A stretch of DNA of 64,000 nt from Pseudomonadota bacterium (GTDB lineage Bacteria; Desulfobacterota; Binatia; UBA1149), in assembly GCA_014382245.1 (NCBI GenBank), contig JACNKC010000097.1, positions 1-64,000 of the forward strand. The letters run 5' to 3'. Positions within the stretch are counted from its first letter, which is position 1. Each line of letters begins with the position of its first letter. A model generated the notes under the pieces. The model did not search any database. It was given only the letters and a program-made list of their open reading frames with translations, and was not told the DNA's origin. Shown here piece by piece: positions 46,052-55,605 of the stretch. A program made the translations under genes and the position numbers.

Positions 46052-46196
46052 GGGAGGTCTATCCGCAGCGGCAGGGGAGCCGATTGGATGGCCGTGCCAC
46101 GGCGGCCATGTTTCCCCGGTAAAAATCCCTGCGGGTATGTTCTGCATGCGCTAGGCTGTATGGGATAGTCAGGTTCTGCGGCCGGGCGCTAGCGAC

Positions 46197-46955
46197 ATGA
46201 AAAAGATAGTCTGCATACCGACTTACAACGAGGCACCCAACGCCGCCAAGATCATTTCGGCGGTTCTCGTGGTCGACCCGGAAAACGAGGTCTTGATCAT
46301 CGACGACAACTCGCCCGACGGCACCGGCGAGCTTGTTGACCGCATCGTGGCCGAGAACCCGAGGGTCCACGTGCTGCACCGTCCTGGCAAGCAGGGCATC
46401 GGCCCGGCCTACAAGGACGGCTTCGCCCGCGCGCTGGAACTTGGCGCCGACCTCATCGTGCAGATGGACGCCGATTTTTCACACCCGGTCGACGCCCTGG
46501 AAAAGTTTTACAAGCATATCGAGAACTACGACGTCGTGCTCGGTTCGCGTTACATCGACGGTATCACGGTGGTCAACTGGCCCATGGGCCGACTCATGCT
46601 GAGCTACTTCGGCAACGTGTACGCGCAGAAAGTACTGGGCGGCCTGCCGGTCAAGGATGCCACCGGCGGATTCAAGTGCTGGCGCCGCGAGGTGCTCGAG
46701 GCCATCAACCTGCCGGGCGTGCGCTCTAACGGTTACGGTTTCCAGATCGAGATGAACTACCGAGCCTGGCGACTGGGTTACCGCTTGCACGAAACGCCCA
46801 TCATCTTTGCCGACCGCAGGGAAGGTACGTCCAAGATGAACAAGAAGATCGCGATCGAGGCGCTGGTGGTGGTCTGGTGGCTCAAGCTGGCCGACTTGAT
46901 GGGCCGACTCGAGAAACCCAAGCTCGTCCGGGTCGACGGCCCGGGCTCATCCTGA
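46197..46955 (+). CDS. Polyprenol monophosphomannose synthase (Dpm1-like GT2)
   Basis: 252 aa. Soluble Dpm1-type enzyme: KIVCIPTYNEAPNAAKII, VLIIDDNSPDGTGELVD, QGIGPAYKDGFARALELGADLIVQMDADFSHPVDAL (DAD metal site), GSRYIDGITVVNWPMGRLMLSYFGNVYA, KDATGGFKCWRREVL and GYGFQIEMNYRAW. Such enzymes make polyprenyl-phosphate-mannose from GDP-mannose for GT-C transferases. No C-terminal membrane domain, unlike Ppm1 fusions. This provides a plausible donor for the TMTC-like and GT-C proteins nearby. Confidence 0.93.
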   Translation: MKKIVCIPTYNEAPNAAKIISAVLVVDPENEVLIIDDNSPDGTGELVDRIVAENPRVHVLHRPGKQGIGPAYKDGFARALELGADLIVQMDADFSHPVDALEKFYKHIENYDVVLGSRYIDGITVVNWPMGRLMLSYFGNVYAQKVLGGLPVKDATGGFKCWRREVLEAINLPGVRSNGYGFQIEMNYRAWRLGYRLHETPIIFADRREGTSKMNKKIAIEALVVVWWLKLADLMGRLEKPKLVRVDGPGSS

Positions 46956-46971
46956 ACGAGGCCGCGGCGAC

Positions 46972-48126
46972 GTGCCCCGCCGCCTGCTGATACTCAACGA
47001 ACGCGATCCGCGCAATCCCCTTTCGGGAGGCTGCGAGGTCTACCTGTTCGAAATCTTTTCGCGCCTGGCGGCCAGGGGGCATCACGTCACCTTGCTCGCC
47101 GCCACCTTTCCCGGCTGCTCGCGCGAAGAAACAATAGACGGCGTGCACGTACGCCGGCTTACCAACCGCTACGCTTTCTATTTCAAGGGGCCGATGGAGG
47201 CTCGCCGCTTGGCGCGCGCGGGCAGCGTTGACGTGGTCATCGATGCGCTGTCGAAGCTGCCGTTTCTCAGTCCGTGGCTGGTGCCGGCCCCCTGCCTGGC
47301 GCTGGTCATGCACTTGTTCGGTACGACCGCTTTTGCCCAGGCTCCGTTTCCCGTGGCGCTGGTCACCTGGCTCTCGGAAAAACTCATACCCGCCTGCTAC
47401 CGCAGCACGCCCATGGTCTCTATCTCACCGAGCACAAGGGACGACCTCGTTGAACGCGGGCTGCCCTACGAGATGGTGGCCATAGTCCCTTGCGGCATAG
47501 ACCACGGACTGTACAAGCCGGTTGTCGGCAGCAGCTCGGTGTCGCCGCTCATCGGTTGGCTCGGCCGTGTAGAGAAATACAAGCGGCTGGACAACATGCT
47601 CGAGGCCATGGTCGGCCTGCGCAAGCAGATCCCCGACCTGCGGCTGGTGGTCATCGGCGACGGCGGGGCCCTCCAGGAATCCCGGCAACTGGCTTCCCGC
47701 CTGGGCCTGGACGACTGCGTTGAGTTTGCCGGCTTCGTGTCGGCCGAGCGCAAGGTCGAGTTACTTGGCCAGGCCCACGTGCTCGTTAACTCCTCGGAGA
47801 AAGAAGGCTGGGGGCTGACCGTGATAGAGGGCAATGCCTGTGGTACGCCCACGGTCGCCAGCAACGTGCCCGGTCTGCGCGACTCGGTGGTCGATGGCGA
47901 AACCGGTCTGCTCTACGAATACGCCGACGTGGCGGCCATGGAGTCGGCCCTGCTCAAGGTGCTGAGCGACGCCGAGCTTCGCCAGCGGCTCGAGACCGCG
48001 GCCATGGAATGGGCCGCCCGCTTTACCTGGGACGCGGCGGCCTGCGACGTTGAAACCCTGGTGGAGCGATCGCTGCACGGTGGCGGGGATCCTGGCTCCC
48101 TTGAGTTGCAGTCTCCGACGTTCTGA
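46972..48126 (+). CDS. GT4-family glycosyltransferase
   Basis: 384 aa GT-B enzyme. N-lobe LLILNERDPRNPLSGGCEVYLFEIFSRLAARGHHVTLLAA; C-lobe LIGWLGRVEKYKRLDNMLEAM, LVVIGDGGALQESRQLA, and the signature NSSEKEGWGLTVIEGNACGTPTVASNVPGLRDSV. Retaining transferase of the PimB/WcaL general type; sugar and acceptor unknown. GTG start 16 bp after the Dpm1-like gene. The tail from RSLHGGGD onward is low-complexity. Confidence 0.94.
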   Translation: MPRRLLILNERDPRNPLSGGCEVYLFEIFSRLAARGHHVTLLAATFPGCSREETIDGVHVRRLTNRYAFYFKGPMEARRLARAGSVDVVIDALSKLPFLSPWLVPAPCLALVMHLFGTTAFAQAPFPVALVTWLSEKLIPACYRSTPMVSISPSTRDDLVERGLPYEMVAIVPCGIDHGLYKPVVGSSSVSPLIGWLGRVEKYKRLDNMLEAMVGLRKQIPDLRLVVIGDGGALQESRQLASRLGLDDCVEFAGFVSAERKVELLGQAHVLVNSSEKEGWGLTVIEGNACGTPTVASNVPGLRDSVVDGETGLLYEYADVAAMESALLKVLSDAELRQRLETAAMEWAARFTWDAAACDVETLVERSLHGGGDPGSLELQSPTF

Positions 48127-48145
48127 GATTTTGCGGTAAGGGACA

Positions 48146-50563
48146 GTGGTGCGCGAGATTGATACAGAACAGCGCGGCAGTGGGCTCGCCTCGATACTGA
48201 AGGCCGGGCTCGTATTCGCGGGCGCGCTGGCCTGGCTGCTGACGCTGCGAGACTTCGGCTTTCAACTGGAAGACGAGGGCCTGCTGCTCATGCAGATCGA
48301 TCGTTACGCTGCGGGAGATCTCCCCTACAGCGATTTCCAGACCGGCTACACACCGGGTTTTTACGGCTTGTGGGCATGGCTGACGGCCTGCCTGGGCAAC
48401 TCGACCGTGGCTGTACGCAGCTGCCTGGCCGTGGTCAACGCGGCCAGCGTCACGGCACTCTACCTGCTTGCGCGGCGTGTGGCCGGTGGATGGATCGCCC
48501 TGCTGCCGGCCTTGTTGTGGCTGCTGTGGATACCGATTTATCCCGGCGAGTTCGCGTCCTTTAACGTCCCTTACCCGGCGTGGTTGTCTACCCTCGCCTG
48601 GCTGTTGATGGCGCTCTCGTTGGCCCGCACAGCTGGTTCGGCATCGCTCCTGTGGCCTGCACTCGCCGGCGTGGCGGCCGCGGCCTGCTTTGCCGTCAAG
48701 CCCAACTCGGGGGCGCTGGCCGTGGCGGGGCTCTCGTGGTCGCTCGCGCTGGGCTGCGCACGACCGCGCGCGCTCGACACCTTGATGGCGGTTGCCGCTT
48801 CGGCGCTGGGCCTGGCCGTGGTTGCCTCGGCGCTGTCGCTTTCGTGGAACGGTGTGGAGCTGCTCGTGCACGGCCTGCCCTGCACGCTGGTGGCGCTGCT
48901 ATGCGCGCGCTCGACTAGAGCCAACAACGATCCGCGCGCGGACAGGGCGGCCCGTGCCCTTCCCGTGGCGGCGCTGGCCTTCGCGCTGCCCACGCTGGGG
49001 TGGGTGTTGCCGCTCGTGGGTCGCATAGGTCTTGACGGGCTGCTGCGCGAGGTGTTTTTTCTCGGTTCCGACCTGGGCGAGGTCTGGTACTTCGGGCACA
49101 CCTTACCCAGCGGCAGGACGCTGGCCATCATGCTTGCGCTTGTGGGCCTGGCCGCACTGGGTCGGCAGGCGCGCGCGCAGCGACTGCCGGCGGCTGTTCT
49201 GTCGGCCCCGGGCCCCCTCGCTGCTGCGGCTGCCGTGGCCGCTGGCTTGGCAAGCGCGATCGCGTGGTTGCTGTCAGCCAACAGCGGCGTGCTCATGCCC
49301 GAGTCGCTGTTGTCTTCGCTGGTGTTCGAGCTGCGGGAGGCCGCGCCCTGGTGCTCGTGGATGGTCGCGATGACCGGTGTCGTTTACCTGTGGCGATGTC
49401 GCGGGCAGGCCCAGGCGAGCACGCTCGCGATCACGCTGCCCCTGGCGCTGGCAATGTACGTGCAGTTTTTTCCGCGTGCTGACTTCATGCACTGGATCAA
49501 TGCTGCGCCGTTGCTGATGGTGGTTGCCACGGCGCTGCTCGCGCGTGTTGTTGACGACTGGAAGTCTGTCCCGTGGCCCACTCCATCGGCAGGACGTACG
49601 GCGGTTGCCGCAACAGCTGCGATAGTGGCAACAGCGGTGCTGCTGCTGGGTGCAAGCTCATGGATGGAGGTAGCCGCCGCGCGTCGCGCGCCTGTGGTCG
49701 ATACGCCAACGGTTACGGCCTGGGTTGAAGAAGGCGCCGACGACGACCTCGAGGCGCTGGCCGAGACCGCCGCTTACCTGGCAGCCAACAACCAGCCCGG
49801 AAAACCCGTGCTGGCCTTTCCGGCCCTGGGCGCCGCCCTCTACGCCGCCGGCATCAAGAGCGCCAGCTCGCACGACTACTGGTACCCGGGTGGCAGCAGT
49901 CGCGAGGACGAGCAGCGCGTGGTCGCCCGCCTCAAAGAAAATCCCCCGCGCCTGCTGGTTACGCTCAACGACGGTTGGCGATTTTTTCACGGGGCGGCGG
50001 CTCACTACCGACTGCTGAGCAATTTTGCCAGGAACCGATACAAACTGGTGGCCAGGTACGGCCGCTTCGACGTGCTGGCCTTGGAACAGGGGCGGGATTC
50101 GACGAGCGAAGCCGTCTTGCCGCCGCGCGACGTGACCCGCCCGCCCCGCGGGCAGATGCAGGACTGCGTGGAGCCGCGCCTGGCCTTTCGCAGGCAGGCG
50201 GCGGTACGATGGATGCACGGCGTCTCGCCCAAAGATGCCTCTGCCGCAGAGATACCCTCCGATGAGCGCGACGCGGTGCTGTTGCTGCGCGCGCTCAGGG
50301 ACGGCGGCTCGATGAAAGCCGCGGCCTGGCTGGTTTCGGGCTATAATGACTCACGATCGAGGGTCCGCAACGAGGCACTAGGAGCCATGCAGCAGGTGCT
50401 GCGTCGCCACCGGGCCAGCCTGGGCCGTTGGGCCGGCGACTTTCGCGCGGAGTACCTTGTGCCCTGGACGACGACCTTGGCGCGGGAGGCAACGAGACTG
50501 CAGGCGGACGAAGAATCTGTCGTAGCCGAGTTTGCCGCGAGTGTGCTCGCCACGTTGCAGTGA
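48146..50563 (+). CDS. GT-C-type membrane protein with C-terminal HEAT-like region (paralogue A)
   Basis: 805 aa. About 11 membrane helices, then a soluble part from residue 520. The first loop has the acidic GT-C catalytic layout: FQLEDEGLLLMQIDRYAAGDLPYSDFQTGYTPGFYGLW. The periplasmic portion (KPVLAFPALGAALYAAGIK, SSHDYWYPGG, RYKLVARYGRFDVLALE) resembles that of paralogue B at 56695-59760, and the extreme C-terminus (SRSRVRNEALGAMQQVLRRHR) is a short HEAT-like repeat. Probably uses a polyprenol-phosphate sugar at the periplasmic face. GTG start with TAAGGGA upstream. Fusion to HEAT repeats is not a layout I recognise. Confidence 0.78.
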   Translation: MVREIDTEQRGSGLASILKAGLVFAGALAWLLTLRDFGFQLEDEGLLLMQIDRYAAGDLPYSDFQTGYTPGFYGLWAWLTACLGNSTVAVRSCLAVVNAASVTALYLLARRVAGGWIALLPALLWLLWIPIYPGEFASFNVPYPAWLSTLAWLLMALSLARTAGSASLLWPALAGVAAAACFAVKPNSGALAVAGLSWSLALGCARPRALDTLMAVAASALGLAVVASALSLSWNGVELLVHGLPCTLVALLCARSTRANNDPRADRAARALPVAALAFALPTLGWVLPLVGRIGLDGLLREVFFLGSDLGEVWYFGHTLPSGRTLAIMLALVGLAALGRQARAQRLPAAVLSAPGPLAAAAAVAAGLASAIAWLLSANSGVLMPESLLSSLVFELREAAPWCSWMVAMTGVVYLWRCRGQAQASTLAITLPLALAMYVQFFPRADFMHWINAAPLLMVVATALLARVVDDWKSVPWPTPSAGRTAVAATAAIVATAVLLLGASSWMEVAAARRAPVVDTPTVTAWVEEGADDDLEALAETAAYLAANNQPGKPVLAFPALGAALYAAGIKSASSHDYWYPGGSSREDEQRVVARLKENPPRLLVTLNDGWRFFHGAAAHYRLLSNFARNRYKLVARYGRFDVLALEQGRDSTSEAVLPPRDVTRPPRGQMQDCVEPRLAFRRQAAVRWMHGVSPKDASAAEIPSDERDAVLLLRALRDGGSMKAAAWLVSGYNDSRSRVRNEALGAMQQVLRRHRASLGRWAGDFRAEYLVPWTTTLAREATRLQADEESVVAEFAASVLATLQ

Positions 50564-50607
50564 TTGATCGGCTACTCTAAGCCACGCTTAAAGAGGAGAA
50601 CGCAGCA

Positions 50608-51402
50608 ATGTCTTCAGACAAGTTTACCGGCGAGAGGCCGGGTTGGGGAAAAGATTTCGACTACGACGAGGCTCGTCACCTGGCGGCCTATCGCCACGCG
50701 GCCGTGTTGGCCGAGGGCAAGCACGTGCTGGATGCTGGCTGTGGCGAGGGCTTCGGCACCCGTACACTGGTCGACGCAGCAGCTTCTGTAGTCGGCCTTG
50801 ATTATTCCGAGCAGGCCATCGAGCAGTGCCGTCGCGCCTGGGGACGTCCCGGCCTCGAATTTCACCGTGTGGACTTGACCGAGCCCGGCAGCTTTACCGA
50901 CACGTTTGATCTCGTGATCAATTTCCAGGTGGTGGAGCACATAGAAGACCCCCGGCCGTTTATCGAAGGCCTGCGAGCCAGGATCGCAGCGGGTGGCTGC
51001 CTGTTGCTGACCACGCCCAATCGCCTGACATCGTTTTCCGAGAACCCCTACCACGTGCGCGAGTACACCGCCGACGAGCTCACCGAGTTGTTGTCGGGCG
51101 TGTTCTCCAGCGTCGAAATGTCGGGCACCTTCGGCAACCAGAAGGTCACCGACTTTGACGCGGGCCGTGAAAAGGCGGTCAAGCGCATCATGGCACTCGA
51201 CCCGCTGGGACTGCGCAAGCTTCTGCCTTCGTCGCTGATCAACTTTGCCTTCGCCAGGCTGTCGGTGCTCGTCCGGCGACAGGCCCGCGGTAATATCGAC
51301 GGCGCCGTGGCCGGTGGAGATGGCATAACGATCGACGATTTTTCGATAGGCAGCCACGACATGGACAAGGCACTCGATCTCGTTGCCCTCTGCCGTCCCT
51401 GA
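50608..51402 (+). CDS. Class I SAM-dependent methyltransferase
   Basis: 264 aa, ATG with AAAGAGGAG upstream. Motif I VLDAGCGEGFGTRTL, motif II region VVGLDYSEQAIEQC, post-II VDLTEPGSF, and FDLVINFQVVEHIEDP. LLLTTPNRLTSFSENPYHVREYTADELTELL is typical of Methyltransf_11/UbiG-like enzymes found in glycan clusters, which methylate sugars or terminate chains. The middle region has a long helical insert with Lys/Arg-rich ends. Target not known; cluster context suggests the glycan. Confidence 0.92.
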   Translation: MSSDKFTGERPGWGKDFDYDEARHLAAYRHAAVLAEGKHVLDAGCGEGFGTRTLVDAAASVVGLDYSEQAIEQCRRAWGRPGLEFHRVDLTEPGSFTDTFDLVINFQVVEHIEDPRPFIEGLRARIAAGGCLLLTTPNRLTSFSENPYHVREYTADELTELLSGVFSSVEMSGTFGNQKVTDFDAGREKAVKRIMALDPLGLRKLLPSSLINFAFARLSVLVRRQARGNIDGAVAGGDGITIDDFSIGSHDMDKALDLVALCRP

Positions 51403-51432
51403 GGCGGGCAGCGCGGGCGGTGAGGGACCAGC

Positions 51433-52899
51433 TTGCAACGAAGTGAACAGGTAACACGCGGCGCGTGGATGGGCCTGTTGGTGCAGGCGGCGGACAAGAT
51501 CCTGCCGGTTGTCATCGTCCTTTACCTGGCCCGCGCCATCGACCCCGAGTCTTTCGGCGTCTACAGCTTCCTCGTCGCTTACCTCGCCCTGTTCCAGGTT
51601 GCGGTTGAGTACAGTCTCGACGCGGTGCTGGTCAGGGTCTTGAGCCAGCAGTCCGAGCCCTCGCCCGCTACCTTGCACGCGGGGCTGGGACTGAAGTTGT
51701 TAATGTCGTTGGCGGCGGCCGCTGTCGCGACCTTGTGCGTGGGCCCCTTGTCGGGGGGCCGCGTGCCTCTGGATCTTGCCGCCTGCGCTTCGCTGGGCCT
51801 GCTCACGGGGCTGGGTGGCGCCTACCGTTCCTGGTTTCGCTCCAATCTCGAGATACCGCCGGTGCTGGCCCTGGCCTCCGCGCGGGCCTTGCTACTGGCG
51901 GTGGGCGTGGTGGTGGTCGTGCAGGCCGGCGCGGGCCTTCGTGCTGTTTTCCTCGTCATGGCCGCGGCCAATCTCGTGGTGTTTGCCGGCGTGGCGCTGG
52001 CCGTGTCACGCGAGCTCAAGCCACGTTTTGTTTTCGACCGCGAGCAGTGGGGTCTTCTGCTTCGCGGTGCGGTACCACTGTTTTTTAACGGCTTTGCCAT
52101 CATGCTCGGTCTCAAGGCAGGACAGGTTTTGCTGCTGTCGATGCGCGGGCCGGTGGAAACCGGACTGCTGGGCGCGGCGTCACGCGTGGCCGAGGCCTTC
52201 AGCCTGTTGCCCGAGGCCCTGATGATCACCGTGTATCCGCTGATGGCCTCGCTTCATATAAAGCGCGACGGCATGGGCGGGCAGCCGGCAGACACGCGGT
52301 TGGCAGATACGCGGCTGGCAGAGACAGTAGAAAAATCTACCCGCTACCTGCTGCTGGCCATCGCCGTGCCGGTAACCGTGTGCATGGTGGCCGGTGATCT
52401 TATCATGGGGCTGTTGTTCGGCGCGGGTTATGCCGAGGCCGGCCCGGCGCTGTCGCTGCTGGCGGTGATGGCACTGCTCAGCGCCACGGGTACCGTGGTT
52501 ACCTACCTGCTGGTGTCGGTGCACGCCGAGAAAACGCTGTACCGCAACACGATGGTCTTCGCATTGCTCAACGTCGTGCTGTCGTACTTTTTGATCACGC
52601 GGGCGGGTTACATGGGTGCTGCCGTTGCCATGATAGCCAGCAGCGCCATGTCGCAGGTCAGTCTTGCGCTGCTGCCCCCCACGCGCGCTTATACCCGCCT
52701 GTGCCTCGCGGCGGCCTTGCGGCCTGCACTCGCGGTGGCCTGCGGTGTCGCGGCCGGCCTGCTGGCGGGATACGGCAGCCTGGCGGCGGTGGCCTGGTCG
52801 GTCGGGGCTTGCCTGCTGGCGCTGCTCGCTCTCAGGGTATTGACGGCTGAGGATATCGCCTTCATACGTAGCAGCCTGGGTTGGGGCCAGAAATCGTGA
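51433..52899 (+). CDS. Wzx-like polysaccharide flippase (MOP superfamily)
   Basis: 488 aa with 12-14 predicted membrane helices. N-terminus VTRGAWMGLLVQAADKILPVVIVLYLARAIDPESFGVYSFLVAYLAL is the usual Wzx/RfbX start, and VLVRVLSQ, FRSNLEIPPVLALASARALLLA and YLLVSVHAEKTLYRNTMVFALLNVVLSYFLI fit the family. Translocates polyprenol-pyrophosphate-linked oligosaccharides. TTG start. An exact-near 15-bp duplication (ADTRL) sits in a central loop. No Wzy polymerase is visible in the window. Confidence 0.92.
   Translation: MQRSEQVTRGAWMGLLVQAADKILPVVIVLYLARAIDPESFGVYSFLVAYLALFQVAVEYSLDAVLVRVLSQQSEPSPATLHAGLGLKLLMSLAAAAVATLCVGPLSGGRVPLDLAACASLGLLTGLGGAYRSWFRSNLEIPPVLALASARALLLAVGVVVVVQAGAGLRAVFLVMAAANLVVFAGVALAVSRELKPRFVFDREQWGLLLRGAVPLFFNGFAIMLGLKAGQVLLLSMRGPVETGLLGAASRVAEAFSLLPEALMITVYPLMASLHIKRDGMGGQPADTRLADTRLAETVEKSTRYLLLAIAVPVTVCMVAGDLIMGLLFGAGYAEAGPALSLLAVMALLSATGTVVTYLLVSVHAEKTLYRNTMVFALLNVVLSYFLITRAGYMGAAVAMIASSAMSQVSLALLPPTRAYTRLCLAAALRPALAVACGVAAGLLAGYGSLAAVAWSVGACLLALLALRVLTAEDIAFIRSSLGWGQKS
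52288..52320. repeat. 15-bp near-exact tandem duplication in the flippase loop
   Basis: gcagacacgcggttg and gcagatacgcggctg with a third partial copy. Encodes ADTRLADTRLAET in a hydrophilic loop. Confidence 0.9.
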
Positions 52900-53804
52900 C
52901 CGGATCTTCGAGTAGCTCTTCGTTCGATTACGGGGTCGCCTGCAAGCTCTGCGGCTGCCAGGATGCCGTGCTCTACCACGAGCAGGGCTATCGACGCCTG
53001 CTCTCCTGCCGGGGCTGTGGCTTGTTGTTTGCCCATCCTCTGCCCGACGAAAGCGAAAAAGAAGAGACCGAGCGACAGGCTTACGTGGGCGAAGTGCTGC
53101 CCGAGGCGGCCGAGTTCTTTGAGAGCTGCAACGCTGATTTTGTTGAAGATGAAATCGTGCGCGGGTTTCGCCGCGTGCTCCGTCTGCTGGAGCAGGGGCG
53201 CGGTCAGGGTCGACTGCTCGACGTTGGCGCGGGAACTGGCCTGTTCATGCACCTGGCACGGCAGCAGGGCTGGCAGATCAAGGGGCTCGATCTCTGCGAA
53301 CTCAGCCGCGAGAAGGCGCTCGCCGAATTCGGCGTGGAGGTCGACGTGGGTGACTTTCGCAGTGCGCCCTACCAGCCAGGGAGTTTCGACTGCATGACCA
53401 TGCTCGATGTCCTCGAGCACTCGCTGGACCCGGGGGCGTTTCTCGCCCGCGCGCTGGAGTTGCTCAAGCCCGGCGGGCTGCTCTACGTGGCCGTGCCCAA
53501 CCAGCGTTCGCTGTTGGCCACCCTGGTTGATCGATGGATCTGGCTGGGCTTGCCCGCGAGGCGCTGGTTCCTGGAGCGGCTGTACGTGTCGCCGCATATT
53601 TTTTATTTCCACCCGCGCTTGCTCAAGCGTGCCCTCGAGGACGCCGGCTTCGAGGTAGTCAGCGTGCGCGGCGGTAACGTGTACCTGGGTCGCTACCGCC
53701 TGCCATGGTGGATGCGCGTGCCGCTGGAGGTGATACTCAACCTTGGCACCCTGGTCGGTCGCAGCGCGCGCATACAGGCACTGGCCAGGCGGCCGGTGGA
53801 CTGA
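52896..53804 (+). CDS. Class I SAM methyltransferase with N-terminal zinc ribbon
   Basis: 302 aa from the GTG overlapping the flippase stop (GTGA). A four-Cys zinc ribbon (CKLCGC and CRGCGL) leads into a Methyltransf_23-type domain: LLDVGAGTGLFMHLARQQG, IKGLDLCELSREKA, FDCMTMLDVLEHSLDPGAF, LKPGGLLYVAVPNQRSL. Such proteins are common in polysaccharide clusters. A hydrophobic C-terminal patch (PLEVILNLGTLVG) may bind membrane. A TTG start 15 bases upstream is also possible. Last gene of the rightward block. Confidence 0.92.
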   Translation: MTGSSSSSSFDYGVACKLCGCQDAVLYHEQGYRRLLSCRGCGLLFAHPLPDESEKEETERQAYVGEVLPEAAEFFESCNADFVEDEIVRGFRRVLRLLEQGRGQGRLLDVGAGTGLFMHLARQQGWQIKGLDLCELSREKALAEFGVEVDVGDFRSAPYQPGSFDCMTMLDVLEHSLDPGAFLARALELLKPGGLLYVAVPNQRSLLATLVDRWIWLGLPARRWFLERLYVSPHIFYFHPRLLKRALEDAGFEVVSVRGGNVYLGRYRLPWWMRVPLEVILNLGTLVGRSARIQALARRPVD

Positions 53805-53836
53805 CGCCGGGTTTCGCCCCGCCGGCTAGCCCATAC

Positions 53837-55516
53837 TCAGCGCTCGCGCTCAAGCAGCAGCACTTCTCCGGCAGAAGGCGGCAGCCAGCGCTGCCACTGG
53901 CGTCGGTCAGCTACCCGGTAGCCTTCGAGCGCCGTGAAGCTCAGCACCCAGCGGTCGTCTTCTACCCACCACCAGCTTTTCTTTTCCGGCGACCTGCCCG
54001 GGGTGGCCTCTTCTATAGTGGGCCAGCTGCGCTTGAGTGGAGCCAGCCGCCAGCCGTTGAACTCAACGCCGCCGTCTATTTCGGTCGCAGCTACGCCTCG
54101 GGTCTCCAGCTCCCCGAGGAGCTGATGGCGCGCGCGGTTCCACTGCATGTAGTCGTGGCTGCCGGCCACCGAGTAGAAGGTCATCGCGGCCAGTAGCGCG
54201 AGCGACAGGCCGGTGGCCGCTGTCCGCCTTTGGCTGTCGTTGTCGGCCATTGCGAGCAGCGCCAGCACGAAAGGCAGGGCAGGCAGAAGGTAGCGGTCAA
54301 AGTAGAAGTCGGCCTGCAGCAGGCTGCCGCCCAGCAGCAAGGCAGCCGCCAGTGACAGGAGGCAGCGGGCGGGAGTATCAAGCGCTTCACGCAGGCTTAA
54401 ACGGGTGGGCAACAGGCGGACGAAGAGCAGCGTGGACAGCAGCACCGACGCAGCGCTGATCGCGGTCCTGGCGGCAGTACTGCCATCAAAAGGCGAAGCC
54501 ATGCCGAGGAACAGCGTGTCCCTGAGGGTAAGCGCACCCGTGCCACCGGCGTGAAGCAGGTTGGGCAGCGCAAACCCCGCGCCGGTCCTGGACGCGAACA
54601 GGCAGGCGGCCACTATCAGCAGCAAGCCGGCAGGCAGGCCTATGCGCAGCAGTCGGTCGCGGCTCAAGCTGTTCCGGGTCACCATCGGCGCGGCCAGCAG
54701 GCCGAGCGTGAGCCAGGCCCGCAGCGCGACGTCAATAACTCGCAGCGGCGTGGCCGAGGCTATGTCGCTGAGTCTTATCGCAGCGCCGGCTGGTGCGCCT
54801 TGCCAGTTGAGCAGCCAGGCGTAGTAGGCCACGACGCTCGCCAGCGGCAGCAGCAGGCAGCGCGCGGCAGCGGCCACGCGCGTCAGGCGACCCGGAGGAA
54901 AGCGCCAGGCGCTGGCCGCGGCAGCTAGCGCCAGCAGCAGCACGTTCTGTCGCATGAGTACGGCCACGACCATGACGGCCGCAGCGGCGAGCAGGGATCC
55001 GGGTTTGTCGTCCTGCAGCCCGCGCAGGTAAAGCAGGGCTGCCCACAGGCACAGCGCCAGGCAGGGGATTTCGGTCATGAAGGTGAAAGACAGTCCGAAG
55101 TACAACGGCGAGAAGGCCAGCGTGGCGGTGGCCAGCAGGGCCGAGTTGCGCGCAGCACCGCAGCGCGCCAGCAGCAGGTGGAAGGCCAGCAGTCCCGAAG
55201 CGGCGAACAGCAGGGTACCCAGGCGCAACAGTTCAAAAGAGAAACCGCCCGCGAGGCACACGAGCGCACCCCAGGCGGCGTGTGCGAGCAGGCTGGGGGC
55301 GGCCCAGGGCAGCAGGTCGAGTCGGCCGTTCTCACAGAGGCTTTTTGCCGCCCAGGCGTAGGCCCAGTCGTCGCCCAGGGCGAAATCGCCCGCCGGCCCC
55401 ACCATTACGACGGCCGCGAGCCAGGCAAGTGTCAGCAACAGCGGGCCCAGCAGCGGCGCCGCCGCGAGAGGGTGGCGCCGGGCGGCGCCTTCATACTTCG
55501 AAGTTCCAGCGTTCAC
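53837..55516 (-). CDS. GT-C/ArnT-like membrane glycosyltransferase
   Basis: 559 aa, about 12 membrane helices. The first loop has the GT-C acidic signature: GDFALGDDWAYAWAAKSLCENGRLDLLPW, with paired Asp and the region LSFTFMTEIPCLAL matching the ArnT/PMT-type second loop. The C-terminal soluble region (GYRVADRRQWQRWLPP) contains no known domain. GTG start. The lipid-linked donor and acceptor are unknown. Convergent with the methyltransferase gene and divergent from the acyltransferase gene. Confidence 0.82.
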   Translation of the reverse strand: MNAGTSKYEGAARRHPLAAAPLLGPLLLTLAWLAAVVMVGPAGDFALGDDWAYAWAAKSLCENGRLDLLPWAAPSLLAHAAWGALVCLAGGFSFELLRLGTLLFAASGLLAFHLLLARCGAARNSALLATATLAFSPLYFGLSFTFMTEIPCLALCLWAALLYLRGLQDDKPGSLLAAAAVMVVAVLMRQNVLLLALAAAASAWRFPPGRLTRVAAAARCLLLPLASVVAYYAWLLNWQGAPAGAAIRLSDIASATPLRVIDVALRAWLTLGLLAAPMVTRNSLSRDRLLRIGLPAGLLLIVAACLFASRTGAGFALPNLLHAGGTGALTLRDTLFLGMASPFDGSTAARTAISAASVLLSTLLFVRLLPTRLSLREALDTPARCLLSLAAALLLGGSLLQADFYFDRYLLPALPFVLALLAMADNDSQRRTAATGLSLALLAAMTFYSVAGSHDYMQWNRARHQLLGELETRGVAATEIDGGVEFNGWRLAPLKRSWPTIEEATPGRSPEKKSWWWVEDDRWVLSFTALEGYRVADRRQWQRWLPPSAGEVLLLERER

Positions 55517-55521
55517 CTTGC

Positions 55522-55530
55522 TATACTATA
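55522..55530. promoter_or_regulatory. Symmetric -10 pair shared by divergent promoters
   Basis: TATACTATA: forward -10 TATACT (55522-55527) and reverse -10 TATAGT (55530-55525). Both have weak -35s. The two start points would serve the GT-C gene leftward and the acyltransferase gene rightward. Confidence 0.45.
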
Positions 55531-55605
55531 CGTGTCCTTGCGATTGGGTTCATGCGGTGGCCGTTGCGGCTGCTGGATCGACCGGGTGCGCAAGGGGGTA
55601 TTGCC

